Made by a program: the position numbers and the translations under genes | Shown here: positions 10,666 through 22,467 of the stretch, piece by piece | Layout of the letters: each line of letters starts with the position of its first letter | Numbering within the stretch: position 1 is the stretch's first letter | Notes under the pieces: model-generated | Told to the model about the DNA's origin: nothing | What the model saw: only the letters and a program-made list of their open reading frames with translations | The model's database searches: none | Assembly (NCBI GenBank): GCA_963457665.1 | Contig: OY735215.1 | Span: 36,675,520-36,739,519 of the forward strand | From: Thysanoteuthis rhombus | Lineage: Eukaryota; Mollusca; Cephalopoda; Oegopsida; Thysanoteuthidae | DNA: 64,000 nt | Reading direction: 5' to 3'

Positions 10666-11836
10666 ATATATGTTAACGCGTTGTAGATAAAAACGGTTTG
10701 CAATTCTGGTTGACATTTTGTTGCGGGTCATTTCGTAACCAATATGAATTTCTCATTAAGCGCTAATTCTTGCGCTCAGTCAGTGCCAAGTAAAAAAATT
10801 AAAACACATTCTAAACGTGATGCCCAGCCATTTTACAGACACAGAACTGAAAACGACCTCTTTTTCAGGAAAGATTCATTTTGACGTTTTCTACGAGGAT
10901 CTCTTTTTGAGAAAATTTCAATGTTATTGCCAATGACTCCGAGAAATGTCATCATTTTATTAACTTTTGTTCGGACAACCTGAACAGTTCTTCCAATCTT
11001 CAGTATAGACACAACGTTTCGGCCAATCCGTTCTTCTGCTGTCTTCAAGTGTAAAATGTAATTTCCGTATAGATACCAACTTTTGATCGGACAATCTAAA
11101 CGCTTCTTCCTGTTTTCAATGTAGACCCAACCTTTCTACGGTTAATACATTTACTAGAAAAGTTATGGCTACATTGAAGATATTTATAGCTGATTTATCT
11201 ATGATATTACCCACTTACATAAAGCACAATGTGCATACATACTGTTACAATTATAATGTTATTACAATACAGATATTTATAGTTAATTTACATGTGAAAT
11301 ATCGATCGATAATTGCTAGACAAACACTAATTTATGATTTTACATTCACTCGCTTAAAGGTCTGCCTTTGGCAGCGATTGAGCTCGATATCAAGGGACTT
11401 TCCATTGATGGAATTTATTATAAACTTATTTGCAAATAAATAAATAAGCATAAAATGAGAAATTGAATCATTATAAGATAGATTATCGGGATCAGTGCGA
11501 ATGCAGGCCTGAAAGTATTATCATCAAGTTGCAAATTTGACTTGAAATTGCCTTCAAGTTAAAATATTTTAATGGTATTGCGCTTATAAAAATCTTGCAA
11601 CAATTTGCCATTTTGTGTTACAGTAATAAACCCACCAACATATAAATGAACATATAGAAATCATATCAATATATTTTATGATTTTACATAAAAAATCAAA
11701 AACTTTTCCTCGCTTAATCGACCTTGACGTAAAAAAATTGTCAAAGCGCGCTATAAGCACTGTTCGCCATTTTATGACCGTTTTGAATTGATAGAATTGT
11801 ATAGATGTACCAAAAATTGCTAGAAAATGAATAAGA
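10666..11836. other. Non-coding; GAAAC-type motif and local duplication
   Basis: On the minus strand 11047-11020 reads gaagacagc...ggccgaaacg, one of several similar motifs in the window. The adjacent segment 10965-11020 is repeated imperfectly at 11082-11141 (ttttgatcgg...tagaccc). The minus frame at 10833-11048 runs through this repeat and is not recognised. The remainder is AT-rich and featureless. Confidence 0.5.
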
Positions 11837-11935
11837 ATTGGCTAGAATTGCTGAAAATAGCGCTAAATATTGGCTAAAATTCCTGAAAAATAGCGCTAAA
11901 TATTGGCTAAAATTCCGGAAAAAATAGCGCTAAAA
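11837..11935 (+). repeat. 33-bp minisatellite, three units
   Basis: Units starting attggctaaaattcc and containing tagcgctaaa begin at 11837, 11869 and 11902, with a partial fourth at 11936. It sits just before the second copy of the 10.5-kb repeat. Confidence 0.85.
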
Positions 11936-12344
11936 ATTGGTTAAAAGTACTACTAAATGTTGAATTCTCGCGATGCAAAAAAAAAAACAAAAAACAAAAA
12001 ACAAACAAACAAAATAAGAAATGCGCTAAATGTAGTGTGAAAATGCTAAATTGGCAATACTGGAAAGGACTCATAGCCAATACACCCGAATAGAAGTAGA
12101 AATAGCGTTGCTTAACAGGATGAGGTAGATGACGACCCCAACTAAACCCACTGCCTTGCCAGCAATAACGTCTTCTCGAATTACCCTGGATGCAATATTG
12201 AAATGTATCATATCAACATTCTTTCTCTTCTCACTTCTTTCGGGTATAGAGAAAAAGCCGTTCATTTTCGTCACAGATAGTGTAATCGGTTATGGTAATG
12301 AAAATCAATCGCTCCCCCACTTTATTTGAAACAATTAAAACTCG
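11936..12344. other. Second copy of the 10.5-kb repeat, then non-coding
   Basis: 11940-12063 matches 10540-10665 and contains an A-rich run. The frames at 12071-12329 on both strands are reverse overlaps of each other without motifs. Confidence 0.45.
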
Positions 12345-12576
12345 CCATCAGAATCAATAATTGAACAACCGTAGCGTCAACATTTGAAGTCATGTAAATA
12401 AAAATAATATGATTAGATTGAATTCTACTTATGACATCACTGGTGTTTTCCTCTAGAAAACATCTAAAATAGACTAAATGATCTTAATCTAGATGCTATC
12501 AACAAACCCGTCTGAATGAGGCCCGAAAAGGTAAAAAAAAAATTCTTTATAGGGATGTAGTAGAGTACTAATGACT
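12345..12576 (+). repeat. Mid-repeat R2, copy 1 (5' part)
   Basis: Contains acaaccgtagcgt, gaattctacttatgacatc, atctagatgctatcaa and gtagagtactaatgac in the same order as copy 3 at 15.0-15.3 kb. The match stops at 12576, where a tRNA-like sequence begins. Confidence 0.8.
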
Positions 12577-12790
12577 CGTTAGTTTGGCTCAGTCTGTAAG
12601 AGAGCCACTTTGAAAATCCCTAGGTTGTGATTTCAAATCACGATAGGGAAAGGTTTATTTTACATTAATCTATGGTTTAATGAGACGGGATCGACAAACT
12701 GTGAAGATTTTATTCTCCTAATTTTGGTGAAGATTGTTCTTGTCACGGGGGTAGTCAACCCTAACTTGGATTGTAGTTCGACATTAGTCA
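12577..12790 (+). mobile_element. tRNA-derived SINE interrupting R2
   Basis: A-box-like tttggctcagtctgtaag (12591-12608) and a T arm gtgatttcaaatcac about 30 bases later resemble a tRNA with RNA polymerase III promoter. It differs in wording from SINE-1. It starts where the R2 match is lost, so it probably inserted into R2. The 3' end is uncertain. Confidence 0.6.
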
Positions 12791-12810
12791 TATCAATCTT
12801 ACTAATTTTC

Positions 12811-12816
<6 letters not shown>

Positions 12817-12867
<51 letters not shown>
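12817..12867. repeat. TA microsatellite
   Basis: Uninterrupted TA run lying between the SINE and the next R2 segment. Confidence 0.97.
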
Positions 12868-12869
<2 letters not shown>

Positions 12870-13061
12870 TGGGGAATCTAGATGTTAATAATAAAGCCAA
12901 AAAAGCTTTCTTTTCTAAATCAAAACAATCGTGTATTTCTTTATTCATTTACTTATTTATTTGAAAGGGTGTATTGATGCCAATTTTAAAGTCTGTAGAC
13001 AAAACGGTATGACCAGGAGCGCTGGAACACACAAGCTTATATATAAACACACAAACAAACA

Positions 13062-13106
<45 letters not shown>

Positions 13107-13140
13107 ACCGTTCGCCACCTTTGATGGCTACGATGGTTCA
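12868..13140 (+). repeat. Mid-repeat R2, copy 2 (3' part, with TA run)
   Basis: Begins ggggaatctagatgttaata and contains gtagacaaaacggtatgacc and gctggaacacac, then a TA run (13067-13104) and a gatggctacgatggttcaat end. Copy 3 has the same order, with a CA-rich tract where this one has the TA run. Confidence 0.8.
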
Positions 13141-13974
13141 ATAACGTAACAGTGAATATATAACAATGAATGTAAAAGTATACCAGTGAATGTAGATTGT
13201 TCCAATTTTTACATCATTTGCTTAATTTCATTGTTATCTAAAATAGTACTATAAACGGTTTCCTTTGAACCATTAATCATATTAAACATTTAATTTTTCC
13301 CTCATCGACCTGAGTCAATCCTTATTACACGATTCTCTATAACGCTCAACTCTGTAGAATGATAAGTGAGTGGGTGTCCTGGGGACATGTAAATAGGTCA
13401 TCAGGACAAACTGCTTGAAAGATGCAATTATTTTTCTATTATTCTTCCTATAATGCTTCCAACCTTGACGCGTATTTGAAGTGCTTGGTGCTTCCCTAAG
13501 TGGAGTTTTTTTTTTCAAGCGATCGCAATGTCGAGGAGCGTGTACATAGACTTTTCAGTAATATCATCATTTCAGATATACAATTGTAGCAAAAAGTTCA
13601 GCAGCAACCATGAAAAAACAGCATTTTTTGTAAATTTCCTTCAAAATTTATAGATACAAGGTTGGCTGCTTCAGAGTCAAACTCCACTCTGACTGGAGCT
13701 TAAATATGAATATGAGGCCAGGTAAAAAATAACTTGTTTAAAAAAAAGCGTTGTCAGGACAAAAAAAATCCAAGAGAACGTGCTACGAAAAGGAACTAAT
13801 TTTCAGAGGATGTTGTGAAAATTCCAATTTCCCTTTCTTTCCTTCTCTTCCTGGTCGCAAGTTGAAACCACTTGACGTCATGACGTTACTCGTACTTTTT
13901 TCCCTCTCTCAATATATCGTCTGAATAATTGCGATGATAAAGTCAACTCTCTAGGAGATTGGTAATGTTGAATT
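13141..13974. other. Non-coding, no recognised feature
   Basis: AT-rich; short homopolymers; no domain in the minus frame at 13315-13518. Confidence 0.5.
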
Positions 13975-14149
13975 TCAAATAGAGTTTCAATGTAATATTA
14001 TGCAATTCATAATCATTCTGTCGGATCATATATTCATTTTTTAAATTACATAATTATCCGTGTGGAAAAAAAACAAATAGAGCTGATATAGACAGTGAAT
14101 AAACAAAATGAGAATTTGGAGTTAAACCAGGTATTTACAGCTTCGTGGC
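13975..14149 (+). repeat. Local direct repeat, first copy
   Basis: 13980-14065 (tttcaatgtaatattatgc, tctgtcggatcatatattc) is repeated at 14310-14400, and 14090-14140 (gacagtgaataaacaaaatg) at 14578-14630. Offsets are about 330 and 487 bases, so the second copy has extra sequence inside. Confidence 0.75.
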
Positions 14150-14230
14150 TTTTTAGTTCAATGATAAGAGCAACGCTACGTTGAAGCGGCTACCCCATCG
14201 GTCGCAGGCTCGATTCCTGCAGCGGCCGCA
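14150..14230 (+). mobile_element. tRNA-like sequence (SINE head)
   Basis: Carries ttagttcaatgataagagca as an A box and a perfect T arm, gcagg-ctcgatt-cctgc (14204-14220). The 5' and 3' acceptor strands do not pair well and no CCA-adjacent structure forms, so a tRNA-derived SINE head or tRNA pseudogene is more likely than a working tRNA. It sits between the two direct repeats. Confidence 0.6.
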
Positions 14231-14304
14231 TTTTCTTTAACTGTTTATTCTATTTACGCTGTCTAGGTCAAGTGATACATTCACCGAGTAATAACAGGAG
14301 ATCA

Positions 14305-14640
14305 TTTTAAATAGAATTCCAATATAATATAACACAATTTATAATTAGTCTGGTGGATCATAAATCCATCTCTTAATAACATATATATAATTATGAATGT
14401 TTTGCATCATCATGAAACTTTATTTGAAATGACCTCTCATTAATACGCAGTGAATGTATAATTTAGCCAAGACAGCGTTAATGGAATGAATAAGAAAAGT
14501 GGGGCTACTGAAGGAACCGAAAGCGATCCCTTTTTTAATCATAGAATTGTCCTCGTTGAGACACATTCGAGCAGATTTGGACAGTGAATGAACAAGATAA
14601 GAATGTGGGGATTAACCAGTTATTTGGGCCTCCACCTTTC
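14305..14640 (+). repeat. Local direct repeat, second copy
   Basis: Counterpart of 13975-14149 with about 160 extra bases (roughly 14400-14560) in the middle. Confidence 0.7.
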
Positions 14641-14868
14641 CATCGGGCTGTTGATCTATGCACAACGCTCAATTCTCTACGTATTTGCGTGATCTGGGGC
14701 CGCTCGATTTGCGATTTCGAGCAAAATAAATTCCTACTAAAATATCTTTATGACTATCTCATCCCGTCGGATATAGATTGTTCATCTACTGATACTTCAT
14801 TATACATTTATATCCTTGAAATGTTGATATACATACAATAAGCAACTCACTGCAAATGCTATGAAAGA

Positions 14869-14909
<41 letters not shown>

Positions 14910-15009
14910 CACGTAAGTACACACACACACACGAACACCGATCATCACCGTTATATATATATATATATCGATTATAGCTATGAAATTCAGTTGGCCCAAA
15001 ACTTTGGAA
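14641..15009. repeat. Featureless DNA with TA microsatellites
   Basis: TA runs at 14869-14905 and 14952-14968 flank a short CA run (14919-14932). The 85-codon frame at 14584 overlaps the preceding repeat and shows no motif. Confidence 0.8.
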
Positions 15010-15450
15010 CGAATCAAAACCTAAAGTCAATAAGTGGACAACCGTAGCGTAAAAATTTGAAATCATTTTTTTTTAATTCCATGTTAGAATAAATGTAGCC
15101 AGAATAAATTCTATTTATGACATCATTGGCGTTTTCTACTGCAAAATATCTAAATTATTGTGAAAAATATATCTAGAAACTTTTAGAATCTGAGGAATCT
15201 GAGGAATCCAGATACTATTAATAAATACGTCAAAATAAGGTCCCCAAAAGGTCAAAACAGCTTTGTTTCCAAAATTTGAAAAAAAAGGCTTTAGTGGAGT
15301 ACTGATGACAATTTTCAATTCTATAGACAAAACGGTATGGCCAGAGGCTCTTGAACACACGATCACATATATAAAAACACAAGCACACGCACCTATGAAA
15401 AAGGATACAACCCTAGGTAACCATTGGCGGCTACAGTTATTCAATGATAG
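15010..15450 (+). repeat. Mid-repeat R2, copy 3 (most complete)
   Basis: Contains, in order: gacaaccgtagcgt, ttctatttatgacatcattg, gaggaatccagatacta, aataaggtcccc, ctatagacaaaacggtatgg, cttgaacacac, a CA-rich tract and ttggcggctacagttattc. It serves as the reference for the family. No coding potential is shared between copies. Confidence 0.8.
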
Positions 15451-16454
15451 ATTTTACAGGTTTCGCCCCTTATCTAATGGTAAAGAGTTCCTATTTTAAA
15501 AAAAAAGGGGGCCTCTGTAAGTTGAAATTACGTGATGTGAAGGAGCAATTGCCATTAATCTAGATAGGACAAACGCTGACCCCTGACCCCCAATGGTAAT
15601 GATGGCTTTTGCCTTTTTTGGTAAAAGCGACCAGTAATATAAAGCGAACTTTCTAGAAGCGGGGGAAACTTGTACAGCCTAAAAGCTGAAAAAAAACGAT
15701 ATCTTTTCAAGTTTTATTGCGGAGAAAAAAACGTACGTTTGATTAGACTCTATGAAGGTCTTATGAGAAGATTTTTAGCGTAATTGGATCTTGCAGATAT
15801 ATTCGAGAGATTTGGTTCTTCCGACGGCTAACAAAGGGGCGCACGCGCGGTGCATAGTCAATACACAGAAACTTTCCTATATTTCATTGAACGCATGCGC
15901 GAAAAAAGTGCCATGGAAACTGGCTGGTATTTATCATTTGTGTCATTGCAAACGATGCCGTTGTTTTATTCATAATACCCAATTGACGTCATTTTGATGA
16001 CATAAATTTACTGCATTTGTTAGCATTTAAGACACACTTTTTTCTAAGCAATAGCTTGAATAGTAGACGTAACCATCGTTATTTAGACCCACATTGGCTA
16101 GAACTAGGGGAGGGCGACTTTTCTAGTTAAAAAACTGGATGGTGAATCAAAAGGGATTCTTGGGAAATACGTTTTCTTTTTTTCTCTCAAATATTACCTG
16201 TGGGAGTTTTATATACCCTCAAATACAGTTTATAAATCCATTTTTTCAATAGGTGTATTTATTTGTTTCTATTTGTTTGTCCTTGTGGTCTGATCTTTTC
16301 TAGCGCCACAATATTTCGTAATTTTTTTTCGCACGAGCCAACGATCATAATATCATCGAATGATCGTGTATCGTGTATTTGGAGGAATGTTAATCTTAGA
16401 ACTGATAATAGTTACTAAGTTAGCTTAGTCTGATATGGGGCCTAGGAGAATCTC
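15451..16454. other. Non-coding; NRF1-like sites
   Basis: gcgcacgcgcgg (15839-15850) and acgcatgcgcg (15891-15901) resemble NRF1 promoter sites. No gene start or domain can be tied to them; the 68-codon frame at 15791 runs through both. Confidence 0.4.
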
Positions 16455-16697
16455 TTCACTAAACTTAGCTTAGTTTTAGAACGAGAACGGAACATCCAAT
16501 GGGGAGAGAACTCATTACTCTGTATAAATGATTTTCTGGACTAGCTTGCTAGACATTCCATCACAACGAGGCACCCACTTATTTACTGAGTTTAGCTTAG
16601 TTTTTGGCACAAGAACACATGTATGGAGCACCTGGTGAGGATTGAACTCATAACTGAAAGTAATGATCAACGAAACCAGCTTGCTAACCATTACACC
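16455..16697 (-). mobile_element. Tandem pair of SINE-1 units
   Basis: Two head-to-tail units on the minus strand (16697-16577 and 16566-16455). The first reads ggtgtaatggttagcaagct (A box) then gagttcaatcctcaccagg (B box) and ends in ccaaaaactaagctaaac. The second repeats the order with more changes. They are spaced like one array rather than two random insertions. Confidence 0.85.
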
Positions 16698-18989
16698 GTA
16701 ACTATGTGCTCAGGATCATTGTCAATCTTATAATTGGGGCAGACCTGCCAGCAGGCCTTGAAATCGAAATTCCATCTTTTACCAAGCCTCAAACACCGAT
16801 CCGGATCACAAGTGGGGTATCACACAATTACCTTACATAACTAGACGATAGAGTATAGAATTCTTTGAAAGTCAAGCGCTCTTTAGTGACTCTACAATCA
16901 TCTTTTCATCCTTCTATTACATGAAGAAAAAATTTGCTACCAAATACGCTTCCTTTAAATATAAATGTTTTTTGGTATAAAATAAAATCGGTCGTCTGTT
17001 CATTAATAAGGATTGTACAATCATTGTAAAAATTCGACACATATAAGATTTAAAAAAACACTTTTTTCCTTAATTGCCATAAGCAAACAAAATTGTTCTG
17101 CGAGATAATCTCGCTAATTGTCGCTCTACGATAAGCGCCCTAAACTCGTATTTACAACACTCATTATCTTCAAAAAGCGTAAACGATGGTCAACAATTTT
17201 GGCAATTACGTATTTCAGTGGGAGGGTTTGTTTATTTTTCTGAGGCGAAATGTTCTAGTTGTCACGCAAGAGCAGACGTCCTTGAAACATCTATCAAAAT
17301 GGATTTGTTTTGAATTTGACTGTAACTTGAATGTCAACTACACCTAAAACATCTCTTAATGTTTTGGCACACCCAAGATATGAATATCCGGTGATCTATT
17401 TGTGTTGTCAGTGCGCATGCGTTTCTCAACATTTGTAACACAAGATGGTTGGTGAGCACGGTTGATCGTACAAAGTATAACGAGACGATACATTATATAA
17501 TACATTTTAATACGGCAACCTTGAGACCTGTCTATTGCCGAACTACAGAAAATACCAGAGAACAGAAATTGCCCCTTAAGTTGGAAAAAAAAAACGATGT
17601 GTCTCTCATGTAAATTTTTTGATTTAAACTATGTTATAATGATACACGAAAAATATTTTTGCCCCAGAAAAACATGATTGATAATTGTTTATTTTATGCT
17701 AAATTGGACTTCGAAAGTCGTTGAATTGAGAGTTCAGTTTCAAACTGCATCTAGGTTTTTAGACATTTGATTTAACAAGTCGGTTTATGAACCGCTAAAT
17801 TTAGGTTCAAACCACAGATTGAAACTAAACCAAAGATATCTCGAGACAGATCCATAAACTAATGGCAGCAGATTCAAAATGTGCCAGACTATGGGAGTTG
17901 CCCGACTACAGAGTACAGGATTATAGAGGTACAACTTGTACTATATTAACTATTGTCATCATAATCTATTATATTTGGTACGCATTGACTTTATCTATTG
18001 TTTATTATTAATCGAATATTGAATTGCTATAAGCCTGTTTCAGGGGTTACCTTCATCCTACATGAATAGATATATAACGAGGGACAGAAATATACTGTCA
18101 CCTTTAACATATACTATTACTCCCCCTACTTCATTGATATTTAATTGTAGTATATGAATGTCGATTTGAATGGTAAGATGAAAGATGATATAAACAACAA
18201 AAGCAGTGGCTATTTAATCAAAATATGACCCTTCAAAAGCAATGACATTTTCCAAATATCCCTTAATGATATGTACTATCTCTATGGAGCTTTTTAGGTT
18301 TAGCAGTCATGATTTTTTTTAAAAAAGCCCGAATTATGGCTCACATATTGTTGGACCTTTTATTTCGGAAATGAAATTGAAAAATCTTGAAAAATGATCT
18401 ACCAGAGAAATGTGGAGTGTATATGGAGGGTGCTGCACGACTTTATATCCCAATCCTGTAAGCCTAGACACATTTTTCTTCATCAAGAGCAAGTTTGGGC
18501 CTCACTCGAGGTCTATTATTGGTATCCTCATTTCCAGATTTGAACTTATGGAACCAACACTGAACAATTCGCACTGTAATAGTGTCCATTCCAAACTACT
18601 TTGTTGACGTTATCAGCTCATTGAGCGGCATTATGTCCTTTATTAGAAATTGTACTAGAAAATTAGACTGACTTCTTGGGGAAACAACACCCTAATAACG
18701 GTTCGAAACATCCAATGATAACGAAGTATAACTTGTGTTTTTACATTAAATCCAAGAAAAAATACAATCATGTAAGTAATCTTTTTTTACTTAGAGCATT
18801 ACTCTCCATGATGTAACAGGAAATCTGATCTGTAACAACCTAGTACGGTTAAAGGATTTCCGTAAAAACGCAATTTCCTCTTAACATTCTTACACATGTT
18901 TCTGGGATATATATGTCTCCCAACGAGGACAAATACGACATTGAATAATTATCCTTATTCAGTTCTATCCTTTTTTGTGTATGTATGTA
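16698..18989. other. Long non-coding stretch; promoter-like and GAAAC-type motifs
   Basis: A perfect gcgcatgcg site lies at 17413-17421, followed by caagatggttg|gtgagc at 17441, which could be a tiny first exon but cannot be supported. At 18690-18712 ccctaataacggttcgaaac matches the GAAAC-type motif set. The rest is AT-rich without recognised content. Confidence 0.45.
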
Positions 18990-19345
18990 TGGATGTATGT
19001 ATGTATGTGTTTGTTTGCTTGTTTGTTCCTTTGTCCCAGTGCTCCTGGCCATACCGTTTTGTTTACAGACTTGAAACTGGCATCGGTACTTCACTATACC
19101 CCTTCTAAGAATATTTTTACTTTTTGTTTTTTGACCACTGGGGGATTTTATTCTGACAGGTTTACTAATAACATCTAGATTCTCTGGAATGTAGAGGTTT
19201 GGGGGTATTTTTACTCTATTTTAAATGTTTTCCTGTGGAAAACGCAAGTGATGTCATAAATAGAATTTATTCTGACCACTTTTAGTCTTCGATGGATTAT
19301 TTTACATGACTTAAAATTTTGGTGCCACGACTATTCAATCATTGA
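18990..19345 (-). repeat. Mid-repeat R2, copy 4
   Basis: The reverse complement shows gtctgtaaacaaaacggtat, ccagagaatctagatgttat, gaattt..tgacatcac and gattgaatagtcgtggc in the R2 order. The GTATGTATG-rich tract just left (18977-19020) corresponds to the CA-rich tract of copy 3. Confidence 0.75.
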
Positions 19346-19539
19346 CTGTGGTGTCGAGTATGGTATCATCTCACATTCGCATTCAACTTGTTCCAGAAAT
19401 ATTCTAATTCCATCCTCTATTGTCGTAGACATTAGGGTATGCATCCAACTATACCCCTCTTTAGACATTAGAGAGCTGCTTTGCTGGTGTTCTTCTGTCA
19501 TGCTATCTCTTACCTTCTCTTTTCATCTTAGACCTTTTC
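19346..19539. other. Non-coding
   Basis: Short stretch between R2 and an RTE fragment; a pyrimidine-rich end leads into the ATC-type tail of the element. Confidence 0.4.
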
Positions 19540-20060
19540 TCATCTTTATCATCATCCTTTTAGCGTCTCAAAGATTCGCCAGACCTCTTTATCTTGGGCA
19601 TCGTAGAGCGAATACTTTCTGAATCTATCTTGCTCGTCACGTCATCTTACTTTCTGTCGGTCACAATTTCGCATATGATCTCTGGGGATCCATATCGTGA
19701 GTAATGATGTCAAGCGATTGTCTAACATTCTTGCAACACGTCCAGCTCATTGCCATTTAAGTTTTCTAAGTGTTTCTATGATATCTCGAACTCCTGTCTT
19801 TCATTTTATGTACTGTGTTGTCTTCTCCATGTGAGCATGATTCTTTAATGTGTTCGTTGCATGGTTCTCAATTCGAGAGTCAATCTTTTGGTTAGGTCCC
19901 ATGTTTCAGCTCCATGGCCGACTATCAGCAGGATACATTGGTTGTATACCCTCCTTTTTGGGACCAGCGTGATTCGCGTGTTCTTGAAAGTCAAGTCTGC
20001 TCTACTGAAAGCTTGCCAGCCTAGAGTGATTCTTCGCTTTTACCAGCAACGACCGTCTAC
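19540..20060 (-). mobile_element. RTE-like LINE fragment, copy B
   Basis: The minus strand matches the C-terminal tail of copy A: the segment that gives the YGAETW-type block (19915-19880, ...gctgaaacatgg), the gagatcat...acgcaa region and the final caaagattcgcc counterpart, with a short gatgatgataaag tail at its 3' side (about 19545-19558). Strongly diverged, with 5' truncation near 20060 as usual for LINEs. Confidence 0.75.
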
Positions 20061-20259
20061 GAAAGGGTTGAAAGCGTTCATAAGAAAGGAAGGATTGAGT
20101 TGGTGAAGAAAGAGGAATGTTTTTTTTTGTTTTTTTTTTTTATAAATTCGTTCACAACTCGTGAATGCTGGTGAGTACACGCTGTCTCAGGGTGCTTCCT
20201 TGAAATAAGGGATATTGAAAAACTTTACATAAAGACATTGATGGATAATTCAATCACAG

Positions 20260-20725
20260 ATATGATGCAACGGCTAGCAAGTGTTTCACAATGTCGTTTG
20301 CTAGTGTAGTGAGATCGATCCTACTGTGGCTTTGAGCAAGACTAAGCTGAGCCCGGTGAATAAGTATTAGGCAACTTGACGTAGAGCGATGGTTGGCGAG
20401 CTCATCTTGCAGGCCATTAGTGTAGTGAGATCAATCTTCACTGGGCACTTCCCAACTGCAGCCATATTAGAGAGTCGTTGGAAAAGGTTATTGCTTTTAA
20501 AGGGTCATATTTTGATTGAATGTCTATTGTTTTTGCTGTTTATATCATCTTCCATCTTAAAATTCGAAGTCAACATTCATGTGTCACAATTAGATGTCAA
20601 TAAACTAAGCTCAGCTTTGGAAGTTTATTAGAGTAACTTGCGTTAGTGGCAGTGAGCTCGTCTCGTTGACTTTCCTCGGGTAGTGAGATCGATTCTCACC
20701 GGTTCCCCTGTTGTTGTGGCTCCGC
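20260..20725 (+). mobile_element. Three SINE-1 units in tandem
   Basis: Units at about 20260-20365, 20383-20470 and 20640-20725 all carry tagtgagatcgatc/tagtgagatcaatc as B box. The first ends in aagactaagctgagccc and the second resumes after an interruption with aaactaagctcagc at 20600. The middle unit is split by about 125 bases of unrelated DNA. Confidence 0.7.
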
Positions 20726-22225
20726 TACAATAGAGTAAGAAGAGAGAGGATAGTAAAAGTAAGTTAGGTAGTTTTATAGCTGGGTGAAAAGGGAGATGAC
20801 AGGAAAGAAGGTTACATTGTTTGATAAAACGGTAGAAAGAGAACTTCTGGAAAAAAAGTTTGGGCAGCTTTATGAGAAGGTAGGAAAAGAGAGGACTGAA
20901 AAGAAAGTTGAACACAAGTGAGGGTGTTGGAAGATTTTCGCATATGGAATAATCCGTGCTTGTATAAGATTCAGATGGAAACTTGGACGGCAACGAAGAT
21001 TGGAAGGAATAAGTGAGCTTATGAGATGGCGGAGGCAAATAATGAGAGAAGGCTAGAGACATCAGATAATCTTAGTTGTCAACACCAGTGGACTTTCCAG
21101 CTTCTACGGATCCAGATAATGATAATGAATCCATAAGATAGTCCATGTTACCGAAGAAAAGGACTTTTGCTTCATAGTTCTTCAAGAGATGAAGATGCAA
21201 AGCTGTTCGTTTCGTACTCAATATGCCAAAGTGGTCATTATATAATGCAAATCCTAGGGCAATTATGGTGACTAAAGTAGAAATACACCGCTTTAAATTC
21301 GGTCAGGATTGAACAGTTTTTGTGCGTGCTGGGAAATTCAGGGTTTCATTTTTCACAGAGAGAAGAAGACCCAAGGCCTTGCATTCACTCAGATGATAAC
21401 AATTTCCTTTCGAGATGAGTTTTCCTGTATCATTTTGACTCACTCCCACGACTCTTCTATTCTTAATTGATAGAGACAGACAGTCGGGTGAGAGAGGAAA
21501 GGTCACGTAGGGGACAATTTAATTTAGTGACACTCTTGAAAAAAATAGTGGTGTTAATTTCTTTTTTAATTTTGAAAAAAAAGTAAGGCGAAAAAATTGT
21601 ATCCAACGCCGGAAGTGAATATATTCTATCATTGCAGGGAGTATAATTTGTACAGGATAATCTGGGTGATGGTGCCCAGTTTTGATTGGCTCTAAAATGT
21701 GGCTTCCGGTGCGCATGTGCAGTCACGCGTTTACTGGTGGCAAGCATGCAATCAATCACACATCGAGGAATTATGTGACATAATGATCATAGTTAACTCA
21801 AAGCTGCACTCGTTTGCACGTGCGCATTCATGTTTTGGAATCAGTGCACAAAGGAGATGTGTGCTCAAAAGATTTCAAATTCTGTAGATATCTCACGGAG
21901 TTTTCATTGAAAAAAATATTGATTCACTATGTCAAATTCAAAAGTGCACATATTTTTTTCACTGGAAACTAATTTGCACAGCATAAGATTTTAGCCCTCA
22001 GATAGCAGTCGTCTGGGTAGCTATAACACTTATACACGATAACAAACAGATAAACGAACAAATATTTGTTATACTTATGTAGTAATAGCAATATCATTCC
22101 ATGTCTTTCAAGCATAAATTATTCAGAGGCATGCACAAAATATAGATGAAAAGGTAACAATTTGCAGCTGTCCCCTGTACAGCTGTTCCTCACAAAGAAA
22201 CGAGATGTGTTGGTCTCTTTCTTAC
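20726..22225. other. Non-coding; promoter-like cluster at 21.7 kb
   Basis: 20740-21060 is purine-rich, which gives the 139-codon minus frame its Ser/Leu/Pro bias; no domain is seen. At 21680-21725 attgg, cttccgg and gcgcatgtgc (CCAAT-, ETS- and NRF1-like) occur close together, as in housekeeping promoters, but no exon follows on either strand that I can identify. Confidence 0.45.
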
Positions 22226-22290
22226 ACACACACACTCGTGCTCGTGTGTGTGTGTGTGTGCATGCATGCATGTGTGTGTGTATGCATACG
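22226..22290. repeat. CA/TG microsatellite
   Basis: CA run, a short spacer (ctcgtgctcg) and a TG run with ATGC insertions; the two halves form a weak inverted repeat. Confidence 0.9.
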
Positions 22291-22467
22291 TACGTGTGCG
22301 TTATTCTAAATAAAATATATGAAGAAAGTTACTTGTTACAAGTTTTCTCAAAACATCACATGCATTACGCACAATAAAAGAGGAAGAAAAATGTCATTTG
22401 TAGAATAAATATAAATCGGAGCGGGCTAGCATGATGGAATTCTACACGACATCTTACAATGTTTTAT

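Noticed and set aside
14150..14230. Functional tRNA gene
   Set aside because: The T arm is perfect, but the acceptor strands do not pair and the anticodon arm is not convincing; a SINE head or tRNA pseudogene is likelier.
17441..17457. Tiny first exon ATGGTTG|GTGAGC after an NRF1-like site
   Set aside because: Seven coding bases cannot be supported without a transcript; kept only as a hint in the findings.
20643..21062. 139-codon minus-strand frame rich in Ser, Leu and Pro
   Set aside because: The plus strand is simply purine-rich here; no domain, signal or conservation cue supports a gene.
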